A DNA stretch of 64,000 nt from Chloroflexi bacterium HGW-Chloroflexi-10 (GTDB taxonomy: Bacteria > Chloroflexota > Anaerolineae > Anaerolineales > Anaerolineaceae), in contig PHBZ01000009.1 in NCBI GenBank assembly GCA_002840755.1, forward strand, positions 124,001 to 188,000, written 5' to 3'. The notes beneath the pieces were generated by a model. The model made no database searches. It saw only the letters and a program-made list of their open reading frames with translations, and was not told the origin of the DNA. This document shows, piece by piece, positions 1 to 10,000 of this stretch; position 1 is the first letter of the stretch; each line of letters starts with the position of its first letter. A program made the position numbers and the translations under genes.

Positions 1-85
1 GTAACCACCCGTACAGGGAACAACAAATACCTGGACAATACCCATTTTAATAGAATGAATCACCGTGCCCAACCTTCCAAAAAAA

Positions 86-412
86 TCAGAATAACAGCCA
101 GCGCGCTAGTGCTACCACCAGCATGCCTGCAATCACCGTACCAAACAGGCTTTTCTTCTTCCAGGCCACCACACCAGCCGGGATCGCGCCCCACAAATAC
201 AGATTATCCCAACGCCATTGGACGGCACCATCCTGCACCAACAGAGAAGGCAGTAAAAGGGCCGCCAGAACCGCCACCGGCACATAGCGCAGCCAGGCTT
301 CTAAAAATGGATGCAGCTTTTTCCCGCGCAGAAACCATGCCGGCAGCAAACGCGGTACAAATGTGACCACCAACATCCCTACCATCGTCATTAGGATTGT
401 TTTTTCAGCCAT
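86..412 (-). CDS. azlD: AzlD-family branched-chain amino acid transport protein
   Basis: Small membrane protein of 108 residues with about four hydrophobic segments, the usual size and pattern of AzlD. AzlD is the small partner of the AzlC permease, and together they export branched-chain amino acids or their analogues across the cytoplasmic membrane. The start overlaps the end of the upstream azlC gene by 22 bp on the same strand, so the two are very likely translated from one message. Partner identity is family knowledge; the substrate is not readable here. Confidence 0.8.
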   Translation of the reverse strand: MAEKTILMTMVGMLVVTFVPRLLPAWFLRGKKLHPFLEAWLRYVPVAVLAALLLPSLLVQDGAVQWRWDNLYLWGAIPAGVVAWKKKSLFGTVIAGMLVVALARWLLF

Positions 413-1104
413 GTTTCAACTCCTGCGCCAATTGCTGCGCCAATTACAGTTGCCACTATCACATTCCAATCGGTAAAACCAATCACCCACAATATCATCG
501 AAAACAAACCGCTGAAGATAGCAATTCCCACCTGCAGTGGTTTGCGAATTTGCAGCAATAACAATGCAATGAACATGGCCGGCAGCGCATAATCCAAAGC
601 CAGAGGGCGTACATCCTGAATCAAATTACCGGCAGCCCCGCCCAGAAAACTACCCAATACCCAGGAAAGCTGGCAGGTCAGATTGATTAACAGGGTGGTG
701 CCGGGTTGGTTTTCGCCGCGTTCAAATCGCAAGCTGTGCACTCCGAAAGTTTCATCGGTTAATTCATAGCAAAAAGCTGCCACCTGACTGTTTTTCCAAC
801 GGCTCAAATGCGGCGCCAGTGCCGCCGACATCAACATATGACGCAAATTGACAATTAAGGTGGTCATGATGATCGAGCCTGGCAATGCCGCTTGGGCAAA
901 CATACCCACAGCGATGAATTGGGAAGACCCGGCATAAACGATGAAAGACATTAATACCGTCTGAAACAGGGTCAAACCGGCGTTTACCGCCAATACCCCA
1001 TAAGCAAATCCGATGGGAATATAACCCATTACAACCGGCAATGCCTGAGTAAAGAAACTCAGCCGGCTTCTAGCGGGAGTAGGTTGTTCGATTGAAACAC
1101 TCAT
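391..1104 (-). CDS. azlC: AzlC-family branched-chain amino acid permease
   Basis: Protein of 237 residues with multiple membrane segments. The N-terminal stretch has the family-typical G-Y-I-P-I-G-F-A-Y-G run followed by a segment ending in YAGSSQF, both hallmarks of AzlC. It forms an exporter with AzlD encoded immediately downstream with overlapping ends. The start has a GGAAA-type ribosome site a few bases upstream. Export of leucine-like amino acids is inferred from the family; other substrates are possible. Confidence 0.85.
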   Translation of the reverse strand: MSVSIEQPTPARSRLSFFTQALPVVMGYIPIGFAYGVLAVNAGLTLFQTVLMSFIVYAGSSQFIAVGMFAQAALPGSIIMTTLIVNLRHMLMSAALAPHLSRWKNSQVAAFCYELTDETFGVHSLRFERGENQPGTTLLINLTCQLSWVLGSFLGGAAGNLIQDVRPLALDYALPAMFIALLLLQIRKPLQVGIAIFSGLFSMILWVIGFTDWNVIVATVIGAAIGAGVETWLKKQS

Positions 1105-1514
1105 TTGATTTTCCTTGGGTGTAATAGGACGATTATATCAAAAGATTCAACCTGACCAGGATCATCATTGCCCACGAAAATTTCTCAAGTGAATACATCA
1201 CCATATCTGGTAAGCTCAAAGAATAGCATAATTTCTTTCCTAATCCTATATAAGGTATGATAACAATTTTATAAAACATAAGCCAAAACTTACGGTAAAA
1301 AAAATTTTGTTCATTACAACTTTCAAAAAGAATAGCCAAAAACCACCCACCCAATCAAAGAAATCTGACCAACCAATTAACAACAATAAATGTATTTATG
1401 ACCTTTTTATTTTATTTTTATGGCAAACATAATCTCAATACTTTACAATTGCCAAAATAAAAAAGTATATAACAAATAATTCATTCGCCACCAGGATTTA
1501 GGAGAGGTATAGGA
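1105..1514. other. AT-rich intergenic region between divergent genes
   Basis: A 410-bp AT-rich gap separates azlC (minus) from the chemoreceptor gene (plus). A 73-codon minus-strand open frame inside it (1133-1354) has biased composition and no ribosome site, and I do not regard it as a gene. The region probably holds the two divergent promoters; only the plus-strand one has recognisable boxes. Confidence 0.5.
1442..1471 (+). promoter_or_regulatory. candidate promoter of the chemoreceptor gene
   Basis: TTTACA at 1442-1447 and TATATA at 1466-1471 are separated by 18 bp, about 40 bp upstream of the start codon at 1515. The surroundings are very AT-rich, so chance matches are possible. Confidence 0.3.
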
Positions 1515-2996
1515 ATGGCATTTATCCCCAAAAAAAACCTGATTTCGCTTACAGCGCAATCGCAACTTCTAACGGCTGTAGGTGCTCCTATAATCGCAGT
1601 TGATACAAACTATAAAATCACATATATTAATCCTGCTGGAGCAGATTTGGTTAGAAAAAAAACAGAAGAATGTCTGGGTAAAAATTGTTACGACATTTTC
1701 CAGACCAATCATTGCCAAAGCAGTGCCTGCCGTACCCGCCAGGCTATGGACACAAGGAAAATCCATACGGGCCGTACCATCAGTCACGCCGGGAATCAGC
1801 AGACACCTATCCAATATTGTTCCAACGCCATTCTTGATGCTCAGGACAATGTTATTGGCGCTGTGGAATACATTATGGTCTTACAGGATATTTATAATGT
1901 TTGCCAGAATGTAACCGGTATTAGCAGCGAAATAGGCAGCGCCAGCGATCAATTAGCAGTTGCATCCACTCAATCTGGTCTGGCTACCAATCAAATTTCC
2001 GCAACCATCCAGCAGGTTGCCCACGGCACCCAGCAGCAAACGACGCACATAACAAATACAGCCAAATCAGTAGAACAAATGGCAAGGACAGTAAACGGGG
2101 TTGCCAAAGGTGCCCAGGAACAAGCCAAGGCAGTTGATCGTACCGCTCAACTCACCGGACGTATCGCCACAATGGTACAACAGGTTACATTAAACGCGGA
2201 AGCAGGAGCCAAAGAGGCTGCCACAGCGGCTGAAACAGCCCGCAAAGGGTCTGGAACTGTAGAAGAAAACTTGCGCGCCATGGAAACAATAAAAACAAAA
2301 GTTGACCAATCAGCCAGCAAAGTCAAAGAAATGGGAGACCGCTCCCAACAAATTGGGGCTATCGTTGAAACGATTGATGATATTGCCTCACAAACGAACC
2401 TGCTTGCACTCAATGCTGCCATTGAGGCAGCACGTGCCGGCGAACACGGAAAGGGCTTCGCCGTTGTGGCCGATGAAGTGCGCAAGTTGGCAGAAAAATC
2501 AGCTTCTGCTACCCGTGAGATTGGCTCGCTCATTAAAGGTATCCAATCCACCGTCACAGACGCAGTAGAAGCAATGAATTCCAGTGCAAGCGAAGTAGAA
2601 AAAGGCGTCCAGGGTGCTAACCAATCCGGGAAAGCGTTAAACGAAATTCTAGACTCGGCAGAACAGGTACGCAAACAAGTTGAAAATATTGCCCTAGCTG
2701 CCAAGAGTATGAGCAACGCCTCAGATGAAATGGTTAATGCGATGGATTCAGTTTCGGCCGTAGTTGAAGAAAACACTGCCGCTACCGAAGAAATGGCTGC
2801 AAATGCAGGCGAATTAACCCAATCTATTGAAAATATTGCCAGCATCAGTGAAGAGAATTCTGCCTCAGTAGAAGAGGTTAGTGCTTCCACCGAGGAGCTT
2901 AACGCCCAAGTGGAAGAAGTAGCTCAATCTGCACACGCATTAAATAAAATGGCAACTAGCCTGCTAACTTTAGTGGAAGGTTTTCGATTTGATTAA
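1515..2996 (+). CDS. cytoplasmic methyl-accepting chemotaxis protein with N-terminal PAS
   Basis: Protein of 493 residues without any membrane segment. Residues about 12-125 form a PAS sensor (typical run from the PIIAVD strand to the [14 protein letters not shown] strand) with several cysteines that could hold a cofactor. From about residue 140 onward it is a long helical coiled coil containing the conserved chemoreceptor hairpin ([16 protein letters not shown], then [14 protein letters not shown]), which contacts CheA and CheW. It is therefore a soluble chemoreceptor sensing an internal signal. The start follows an AGGAGAGG ribosome site. The message ends at the strong hairpin at 3061-3091. 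No che genes are adjacent. Confidence 0.9.
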   Translation: MAFIPKKNLISLTAQSQLLTAVGAPIIAVDTNYKITYINPAGADLVRKKTEECLGKNCYDIFQTNHCQSSACRTRQAMDTRKIHTGRTISHAGNQQTPIQYCSNAILDAQDNVIGAVEYIMVLQDIYNVCQNVTGISSEIGSASDQLAVASTQSGLATNQISATIQQVAHGTQQQTTHITNTAKSVEQMARTVNGVAKGAQEQAKAVDRTAQLTGRIATMVQQVTLNAEAGAKEAATAAETARKGSGTVEENLRAMETIKTKVDQSASKVKEMGDRSQQIGAIVETIDDIASQTNLLALNAAIEAARAGEHGKGFAVVADEVRKLAEKSASATREIGSLIKGIQSTVTDAVEAMNSSASEVEKGVQGANQSGKALNEILDSAEQVRKQVENIALAAKSMSNASDEMVNAMDSVSAVVEENTAATEEMAANAGELTQSIENIASISEENSASVEEVSASTEELNAQVEEVAQSAHALNKMATSLLTLVEGFRFD

Positions 2997-3060
2997 TTAC
3001 CCAGCCAGAAAGATATGCTTCGAATAACCTGAAACATATCATCCTGATTTATTGGTAGCA

Positions 3061-3098
3061 TGTCCCGGTCTTTCTCCCAAAGACCGGGACACATTTTT
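3061..3098 (+). terminator. Rho-independent terminator after the chemoreceptor gene
   Basis: A perfect 13-bp stem (TGTCCCGGTCTTT at 3061-3073 with its complement at 3079-3091, 5-nt loop) is followed by CATTTTT. It lies 64 bp past the chemoreceptor stop and rules out a start codon at 3060 for the next gene. Confidence 0.85.
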
Positions 3099-3134
3099 AA
3101 AGCAAATCCAAACACCAGAAATCTAAAAATTCAA

Positions 3135-3140
3135 TATAAT
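3135..3140 (+). promoter_or_regulatory. -10 element placed for a leaderless transcript
   Basis: A perfect TATAAT lies only 6 bp before the ATG at 3147, and no Shine-Dalgarno sequence fits between them. Transcription from this box would begin at or next to the start codon. No good -35 box is visible. Confidence 0.4.
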
Positions 3141-3146
3141 AAACCT

Positions 3147-5657
3147 ATGAACAATGAAATCGCGATCTTCATTTCCTGGTATGTATTGATTGGCCTGTTT
3201 GGCTTACTGGTTTTTCCACTCACATTTACACTCTTTCGCTCCATCCCCGACCGGGGCGTTACGGTAATCAAAGGCTTCGGCTTGTTGGTGATCAGTTACC
3301 TGCACTGGTTGTTGTGTTCATTGGGTCTCTCACACAATACCATCGGAGGGATTCTCATTGCTGTTTTTGCCGTCACAGCTGCCTCGTTCTGGGTTTTCTC
3401 TAAACAGTCTGCCGGGATCAAAACCTGGTTAAAATCCAATTGGAAGCTGATCCTCAGCGCCGAGCTTCTCTTTCTGTTGGCTTTTATTGGCATGGCTCTA
3501 GTTCGCGCACAGATGCCGGATATCTCCGGTACCGAAAAGCCAATGGAATTTATGTTCATCAACTCCATCCTGCGAAGTGATACCTTTCCTCCGCAGGATG
3601 CCTGGCTAACCGGTTACGGCATTAGTTACTATTATTTCGGTTACGTGATGGTGGCTCTGATCACCATGCTCACCCAAACCCACCCAGCCATTGCCTTTAA
3701 CCTGGCGATCGCACTGGTCTTTGCCCTGACCGCAATCGGTGCATTTGGGGTAACCTACAACCTGATCACTCACCAAAAGAAGCATGAAAAAACGGAGGGG
3801 CCGCTGTTCAGTGCCATTGGGCCTGCCCTCCTGGCGCCATTACTCATCCTGGTGATGGGTAATTTTTATGGTTTTCTGGATGTTTTACACAACCACAATC
3901 AATTAAAGGACTTTCAGGTGCCGGCTGTCTGGTTCCATGCTGCTGATCCAATTAATCAGGATGCGGTAATCAAAGGACAACCCGGGATTCGAAGTGGCCT
4001 GATCGACTTTTGGACCTGGATGGATCTAAAACTTTTGGACAGACCCCAGGGGGAACCACGCCCGATTGAAAATTTAGACCAGCCTTTCTGGTGGTTTGCT
4101 TCACGTACCGTACACGATCGCAACCTGGCAGGAAATGACTATACAGAAGTAATTGATGAGTTTCCGGCCTTTTCCTTCCTTCTGGCCGACCTGCACCCGC
4201 ATGTCCTCGCTCTACCTTTTGTAACGATTGTGATCCTTTTGTGCCTGGAATGGCTATTTTATACTCAGGATAATCTTAAAGAAGAAAAATCGGATTACTG
4301 GCTGCGCATCCTGTTTTCCGCTCTGATCCTGGGCAGCCTCATCTTCCTGAATACCTGGGATTTTCCAATTTATGCCTTTTTATTTATTCTGGCCGGTTTG
4401 ATCGGTCTGTATGGGCGCCGCGAACCACCACAAGCATTACCGGATTTCAAATCCTTTATCCGCACAGTTGGTATGGTATTACTGGGAGCGGTCATTTTCT
4501 ACCTACCCTTTATTCTCTCTCTGCAGTCCCAGGCTGGTGGAATTCTGCCTAATCTGGTTTACTCCACCCGATTGCGTCAAATCATTGTGGCATTCTGGCC
4601 CTTTCTACTCCCTGTAGTGGCCTTTGTGATCTGGTCGATTCGCCGGCCAGAAATGCGTTTTGATCAAAAAATTGCCTGGCGCATTGCGCTCATTTTCCTG
4701 GGTAGTATTCTGCTGGTGGTGATTACCTTGTCCCTGGTCATATTGTTAAACCCGGAGAGAGCTGGCATCGTAGCACAATACTTCGCTCCATTTGGCGTCA
4801 ACCTGGGTATAAGCCTGGTCCTGCAACGCCGTCTTGTGGAAAGTGGCACTGCTTTGTTGGCAGTGCTTTTGATCAGTGTTTCAGCAGGGCTAATCTGGGG
4901 CGGGCGACGCGAAAGCGATTCAACACCACGCTTCCTCTTTGCTTTGATTCTAACCGGTGCATTGTTGTTGGCTGGCCCGGAATTTGTTTACTTACGCGAC
5001 AATTTTGGCTACCGTATGAACACCGTATTTAAATTCTATTACCAGATCTGGGTCCTGTGGAGCCTGGCAACCACCTATATCCTCTGGCGACTTTTTACCC
5101 GTCTCCAGGGAGTTCGTCTTGTGGTCTGGTCAGTACTGGTTGCAGTCACTTTGCTGCCCGGTCTGGTTTACCCAATCGGTAATCTGGGCCGGATATTTCC
5201 AAATGCTGGCCAGGCAATTGACCCTACGCTGGATGGGATGCGCTTCTTTAATATTTACCACCCCAATGATTGGGCTGCCATTGAATGGCTGCAAACCAAT
5301 GTAACCGAACCAGTCGTGATTTTAGAAGGCTCATTCGGCGCTTACTGGGTTGATGGTCCTTCTTCACGTTTTTCCATGGCTACCGGTTTGCCAACCCTGA
5401 TGGGCTGGGCAAACCACGAAGGCCAATGGCGCGGCGAAGGCTTTAGGGAGGTTGACATGCGCGAGAATGAAATCCGCACCATCTACACGGAACATGACTG
5501 GAGCATTACCCAGACTTTGCTGGATAAATACAAGGTGCAATACGTAATTGTTACTCAATGGGAAACTAACTGGTACGGTACTGTAAACCAGGCCAAGTTT
5601 GATACGTACCTGGAGCGAGTCTTTGAATCCGGAGATGTGATCATCTACAAATACTGA
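3147..5657 (+). CDS. DUF2298 / YYY-domain multi-spanning membrane protein
   Basis: Protein of 836 residues from the ATG at 3147, rich in membrane segments. It carries the YYYFGY motif in the first third and two acidic Asp/Glu clusters (DEFPAFSFLLADLHPHV) typical of the Chloroflexi/archaeal YYY family. The family resembles GT-C type glycosyltransferases in layout: many transmembrane helices and a soluble C-terminal part that here contains NDWAAIEWLQ. The exact reaction is unknown. The longer open frame beginning at 3060 starts inside the preceding terminator, so I chose 3147. The gene stands alone, with terminators on both sides. Confidence 0.8.
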   Translation: MNNEIAIFISWYVLIGLFGLLVFPLTFTLFRSIPDRGVTVIKGFGLLVISYLHWLLCSLGLSHNTIGGILIAVFAVTAASFWVFSKQSAGIKTWLKSNWKLILSAELLFLLAFIGMALVRAQMPDISGTEKPMEFMFINSILRSDTFPPQDAWLTGYGISYYYFGYVMVALITMLTQTHPAIAFNLAIALVFALTAIGAFGVTYNLITHQKKHEKTEGPLFSAIGPALLAPLLILVMGNFYGFLDVLHNHNQLKDFQVPAVWFHAADPINQDAVIKGQPGIRSGLIDFWTWMDLKLLDRPQGEPRPIENLDQPFWWFASRTVHDRNLAGNDYTEVIDEFPAFSFLLADLHPHVLALPFVTIVILLCLEWLFYTQDNLKEEKSDYWLRILFSALILGSLIFLNTWDFPIYAFLFILAGLIGLYGRREPPQALPDFKSFIRTVGMVLLGAVIFYLPFILSLQSQAGGILPNLVYSTRLRQIIVAFWPFLLPVVAFVIWSIRRPEMRFDQKIAWRIALIFLGSILLVVITLSLVILLNPERAGIVAQYFAPFGVNLGISLVLQRRLVESGTALLAVLLISVSAGLIWGGRRESDSTPRFLFALILTGALLLAGPEFVYLRDNFGYRMNTVFKFYYQIWVLWSLATTYILWRLFTRLQGVRLVVWSVLVAVTLLPGLVYPIGNLGRIFPNAGQAIDPTLDGMRFFNIYHPNDWAAIEWLQTNVTEPVVILEGSFGAYWVDGPSSRFSMATGLPTLMGWANHEGQWRGEGFREVDMRENEIRTIYTEHDWSITQTLLDKYKVQYVIVTQWETNWYGTVNQAKFDTYLERVFESGDVIIYKY

Positions 5658-5752
5658 TTCAAAAGAATATTCTCATCTGGAGAGTTTTTTGGCAACTCAG
5701 ATCATTCAAATTGATCCGTGCTTTTACAAATTTGAGAATTTGAACATTAAAC

Positions 5753-5783
5753 CGTAAAGGCGGGTTGGGCACCCGCCTTTACG
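5753..5783. terminator. bidirectional terminator between convergent genes
   Basis: A perfect 13-bp inverted repeat (CGTAAAGGCGGGT at 5753-5765 and its complement at 5771-5783) with a 5-nt loop lies between the DUF2298 gene and the minus-strand peptidase. The T-tract is weak on both strands. Confidence 0.6.
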
Positions 5784-5816
5784 CATCGTGAGGAGAAAAC
5801 CACGTCAATAAGCCAA

Positions 5817-6716
5817 TCAGGAACGTTGCACTGCCAGTGCTCCACCATTCCCCCGCATAAAATATTCTAAAGTACTTCCGGTCACCACCAAGGGAGTGCG
5901 CCGGGCTGGATCATTTATTGTAAACAGATCGCGTTGTTGATCATAACTGCTGACGGTCACAAAATGAGCCGTAGCACCACCGGGAGCTATCTGATTATCC
6001 ACTCCACGGTCACCTGTCCAGGGCAAAGGGGATTTTCCAGCAAATGTGCCGCTAACCACTACTTTAGCGCCGCCAAGCAAAGCTGAACGGATCGCCTCGG
6101 AATTACCTGCCAGTAACTGTCCACTCGCACCAGCCGCCTGAACACCGCGCATCACATCACTAAAGTTAGTATAAGAATTATGTTCAGCTTCTGCACGCTG
6201 CCCATTCGCAAACACACCATCGCGATAACTGTCAGCTATCATACTGCGACGAGCCATATCCACTACTTCACCTGGCAGGCTACCAGAAGATTCGCCGGCA
6301 ACTGCCAGACCTACTCCATGCAAAGCCATTGCCAACGCTGTGGGACCACAATTGGCATTAGCGCCATCGCCTCCAACTTGGTTCTCAGCATCAAACTGGT
6401 TAATATGTATTGTTTGAGCCTGTTGCAGTGTCAATTCATTGCTCAAACTACCCAATGTGCTCATTCCGCTGCTCAGGTTAGTATTCAAACTACCCATTAA
6501 CATCATCATTAACGGGGACATAATATTGTCGCTGCCTGATAAACTTTCGCCGCCGGTAGAATCACCCAGTGGGTTAAAGATTTGGCTGAACATCATAGCT
6601 GACATTATTTGTTGAAATTCCTGCTGCACATCCCGGTTACGATAGGTTTCCAGTGTGGCAGGTTGAATTCCATAGTTCATAAATTGCATTAGTGGGTTGA
6701 TATTTTGGCTTTCCAT
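5817..6716 (-). CDS. C39-like / papain-like cysteine peptidase domain protein
   Basis: Protein of 299 residues from the ATG at 6716. The first half is low-complexity, rich in Met, Ser, Gly and Asn (runs such as SPLMMMLMGS). The second half is a C39-like peptidase fold with three plausible catalytic elements in order: NCGPTALAMAL (Cys), AHFVTVSSYD (His) and TINDPA (Asp). There is no ABC-transporter part, so it is not a bacteriocin exporter. Such stand-alone domains process or cross-link peptides. A start 96 bp upstream is possible, but it would add a hydrophobic stretch encoded in very AT-rich DNA. No signal peptide is seen from the chosen start. Confidence 0.6.
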   Translation of the reverse strand: MESQNINPLMQFMNYGIQPATLETYRNRDVQQEFQQIMSAMMFSQIFNPLGDSTGGESLSGSDNIMSPLMMMLMGSLNTNLSSGMSTLGSLSNELTLQQAQTIHINQFDAENQVGGDGANANCGPTALAMALHGVGLAVAGESSGSLPGEVVDMARRSMIADSYRDGVFANGQRAEAEHNSYTNFSDVMRGVQAAGASGQLLAGNSEAIRSALLGGAKVVVSGTFAGKSPLPWTGDRGVDNQIAPGGATAHFVTVSSYDQQRDLFTINDPARRTPLVVTGSTLEYFMRGNGGALAVQRS

Positions 6717-7095
6717 GATCTTTATTATAAAAAGGATTATATATTCTGCCGTAAAAGCGCTGTAAAAAAAGGATATAAAATACCCAAATATCTGTTCAAG
6801 TTCTTTCCACACACCCTACTTGCCCAAAAATTGATGTTTTTAGAATTCATTTTTGCTCGTATTAACTTGAATTTTATATTCAAACGTCATTAATCGTGCC
6901 ATACTTAGTTAATTATTCATTTAAAGTTTTCATGTTGAATGGAATTTTTTCAATTACTATTTTCTAGGTTCCACGCAACCTGTATTTAATTAAATCTAAT
7001 TCACAAATTTATTGATGAAGAATTGCCGGATTTGTTTTCATTCAACTTCTTAGAAAATTTATCAGGTAATTGGGGACCCTGTTTCGGAGTAAATA
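6717..7095. other. AT-rich divergent intergenic region
   Basis: A 379-bp AT-rich spacer between the peptidase (minus) and the histidine kinase (plus). Besides the -10 element at 6724-6729 I see no structured RNA, repeat or coding sequence. A short open frame at 6705-6893 has no family resemblance. Confidence 0.5.
6724..6729 (-). promoter_or_regulatory. -10 element 7 bp before the peptidase start codon
   Basis: Read on the minus strand, a perfect TATAAT lies 7 bp before the ATG at 6716 with no ribosome-binding sequence between. This matches the arrangement in front of the gene at 3147 and again suggests a leaderless message. Confidence 0.35.
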
Positions 7096-10000
7096 ATGGC
7101 CAATAATCCATATCTTAATTTATTCGAACTATTTCTTGTTTTTGTAAATGGTATTTTAATTGTTTTTCTTCCCAGGAAATTCATTAAACCATTTTTCTGG
7201 ACAATACTTTTTCTCCAGATAACACTTGTTTTTCATGCCATTGGTAATCTTTTATTTACGATTCACCAATCAGGTACCGGCTTGGTTTTCTTAAGTGTTT
7301 TCATGGTAATAGGCTCCATATTTATTTTCCCAATAATTTGGGTTGAGATCGTTTGGAAACTAACACACACAAGATCCCCAATTTATAAAGGAAAAATCCA
7401 TTCTTTATTATTGAGTATTGTCGGACTTCTTTTTTTGATCGTTGTTTACAATCTAATCAATTATTCATCCTGGCATTCCTATAATCCATACAATTTTTTT
7501 GTTGAAAACCATCGTTTATTACAACTATCTTTTTTAATTATTCTTGCTTTCCTCTGTCTTAATCTCTTTAAACTTAGAAAATTAACTTTCCTTCTAAAAC
7601 GGAATACATTACTAACCTGGTGGAATGCCGCGGCTTCGACGTTTTTTATTCTATCGACCTATGTTTTATTGATATTTTTTCCATTTGACATGAATATTTG
7701 CGTGGCAGAGCTTTTGTTATCCAGCATTTCCGGGTGGTTGATCATTCTAACTGTTTTGATCTTCAACCTAAATACACGTTATGAGCAAATTTTTGACAGC
7801 CTGGATGAAGCGATTCTTCGCCTCAATTCAAAAAAACAATTGCTGAATGCAAACACTCGGGCGCGAGAAATGTTTGGAATCGGTGAAAAAGAATTTGGTT
7901 CAAGTGTCTCATCAAAGATCCTTGATAAAATTCCTGTTAATTTTGACCTGATTGATGGAAATGAGCAACCAAATATATACGAGTCCCATGACCAGCAACA
8001 CTATTATTTCGTTGATATTCAATCTCATATGGATGAAATTTCGGAAAAATACCATTCCATCTGTATTCGGGATATCACCAATGAAGTCAATGCCAAAAAG
8101 AAATTAGAAAGAAAAATCACTGAATTTGAATCATTAAACACACTATCCATTATTGCGAACTCCGTTAATACAATTGATGAGCTTTTTTCCATAAACGGTG
8201 AAATCATTCAAAACTTATTAGGAACAGAGCAAATAATTGTATTTATTCAAAAAACCAATTTTTGTTATACATTTGGTAAATCCATTCTTACTCTCAACCA
8301 CCCGATTATTAAACAAACCGCCTTGCAATTGGAGGAGCAGCAGGAAACAACACGCTGCTTATTAAAGGAGGATATTCAAAGTGAACAAAATTACACCCTG
8401 GCTGCATTTCAAATTGTTTCTAATAAAGAAAGATTAGGTAATTTCTATTTGATTTTTTCTGAGGAAAATTCAAATTTAGAAGCAAGAAATATGCTTATTT
8501 ACCAACTATTAGAACAATTAGGTCTCTCAATTTCCAAGAACCTGATTATTTCCAGCATGGAGAATAGCATCGAGATACGCACAAAAGAACTAAGTGCTCT
8601 TAATAATGAACTCCACCGCCAAATTAAGGATAAGGAATTAACTGCACAATTGCTAGGGAATCAAAAATTTGCCCTCGAGCGTTTGGTAAGAGAACTCAAT
8701 TATTTTGATTGGCTGAATAAGCTGGTTACAGAATCAAACTTTCCAGTTGAAATGGTTCTAAAGATAAGTACGAAACTTATTGCCGAAGTAATATCATTAA
8801 CCAATGATGCGACCGTCAATTTGCAATACATGACACATCATTATTGTTCAAAGGAAAGAAGTTTTGAACAAAGCGATATTGAAGTACAAAGACAATTAAT
8901 GAACAAATCAAGAATTGTCCTGCAACTAAAATATGATTTTCCCCAACAAAAGTCTGAAAAAGATCAGGAAACAGACCAGAGGTTCATGCAAACGGTTGTT
9001 GAACAATTGTTTGTATTGATCGAGAACCGGCTAACCAAGAAAAAACTCGAAGACAATCTGGAATTTATGCAAGTTCTGATTGATACTATACCAAATCCTG
9101 TTTTTTATAAAACGACGGATGGCATATATCTGGGTTGCAACAAATTATATGCCAGTCAAATGTTCGGCGTTGATAAAAAAGAAGTGATCGGAAAAGAAGT
9201 GTTTGAGTTTACGGATGTATTAAATCCGGAATTAGCGATTCTGTACACCCAAAAGGATAAGGAGTTGTTTGATAACCCTGGAATTCAAGTTTTTGAAGCC
9301 CATGTACATTGTGCTGACGGTGTTGAACGGGATTATTTGTATAACAAACAGACATATCAGAATACCAACGGTGAAGTCGCTGGAATTGTCGGAATTTTAT
9401 CCGATATTACTCCTCTTAAACAGGTAACGAAAGAGTTGTCCAGGTTGGTGACAGCTGTCGAATTTGCTGGTGAAGCGATTGTAATGATTTCTCTATCAGG
9501 TTCTATTGAGTATCTTAATCAGGAATTCTCCAAAGTGATTGGTTTTGATAAAGAGACAGTTCTACAAACTTCATTTGACTCACTTCTGTATCGCACCGAT
9601 GATCAACAATCCTTTGTTGATATGATTCATCAAACGCGTAACAAGAGTATCTGGGAAGGTCATTTTGCGTTCCAATCGGACGACAAACATGTTCTAGAAC
9701 ATAGCGTTACTGCAGCACCTATTGAAGAAAAGGATGGCACTATTCGTGACATAGTATTGGTGATGCGTGATGTATCAAATATTCAAAAAATGGAACTAAG
9801 ACTTCATCAAGCACAAAAACTGGAAGCTATCGGACAATTAGCAGCCGGAATTGCGCACGAAATCAATACTCCTACCCAATATGTATATAACAACACCGCT
9901 TTCCTGCAAGAAGCATTTGAGGACATATCAAAAATTTTGTCTTACCTTGATGTACTTAAGAGTGAAACAGTGGTAAGTAATGAAATAGCTTTCGCCGAGT

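Noticed and set aside
1133-1354. 73-codon minus-strand open frame
   Set aside because: Low-complexity AT-rich translation, no ribosome site, no family resemblance.
2147-2890. 247-codon open frame antisense to the chemoreceptor
   Set aside because: Shadow of the regular codon pattern of the coiled-coil gene; Ser/Ala-rich translation without a motif.
3060-3146. Longer start for the DUF2298 gene
   Set aside because: It begins inside the terminator stem of the preceding gene.
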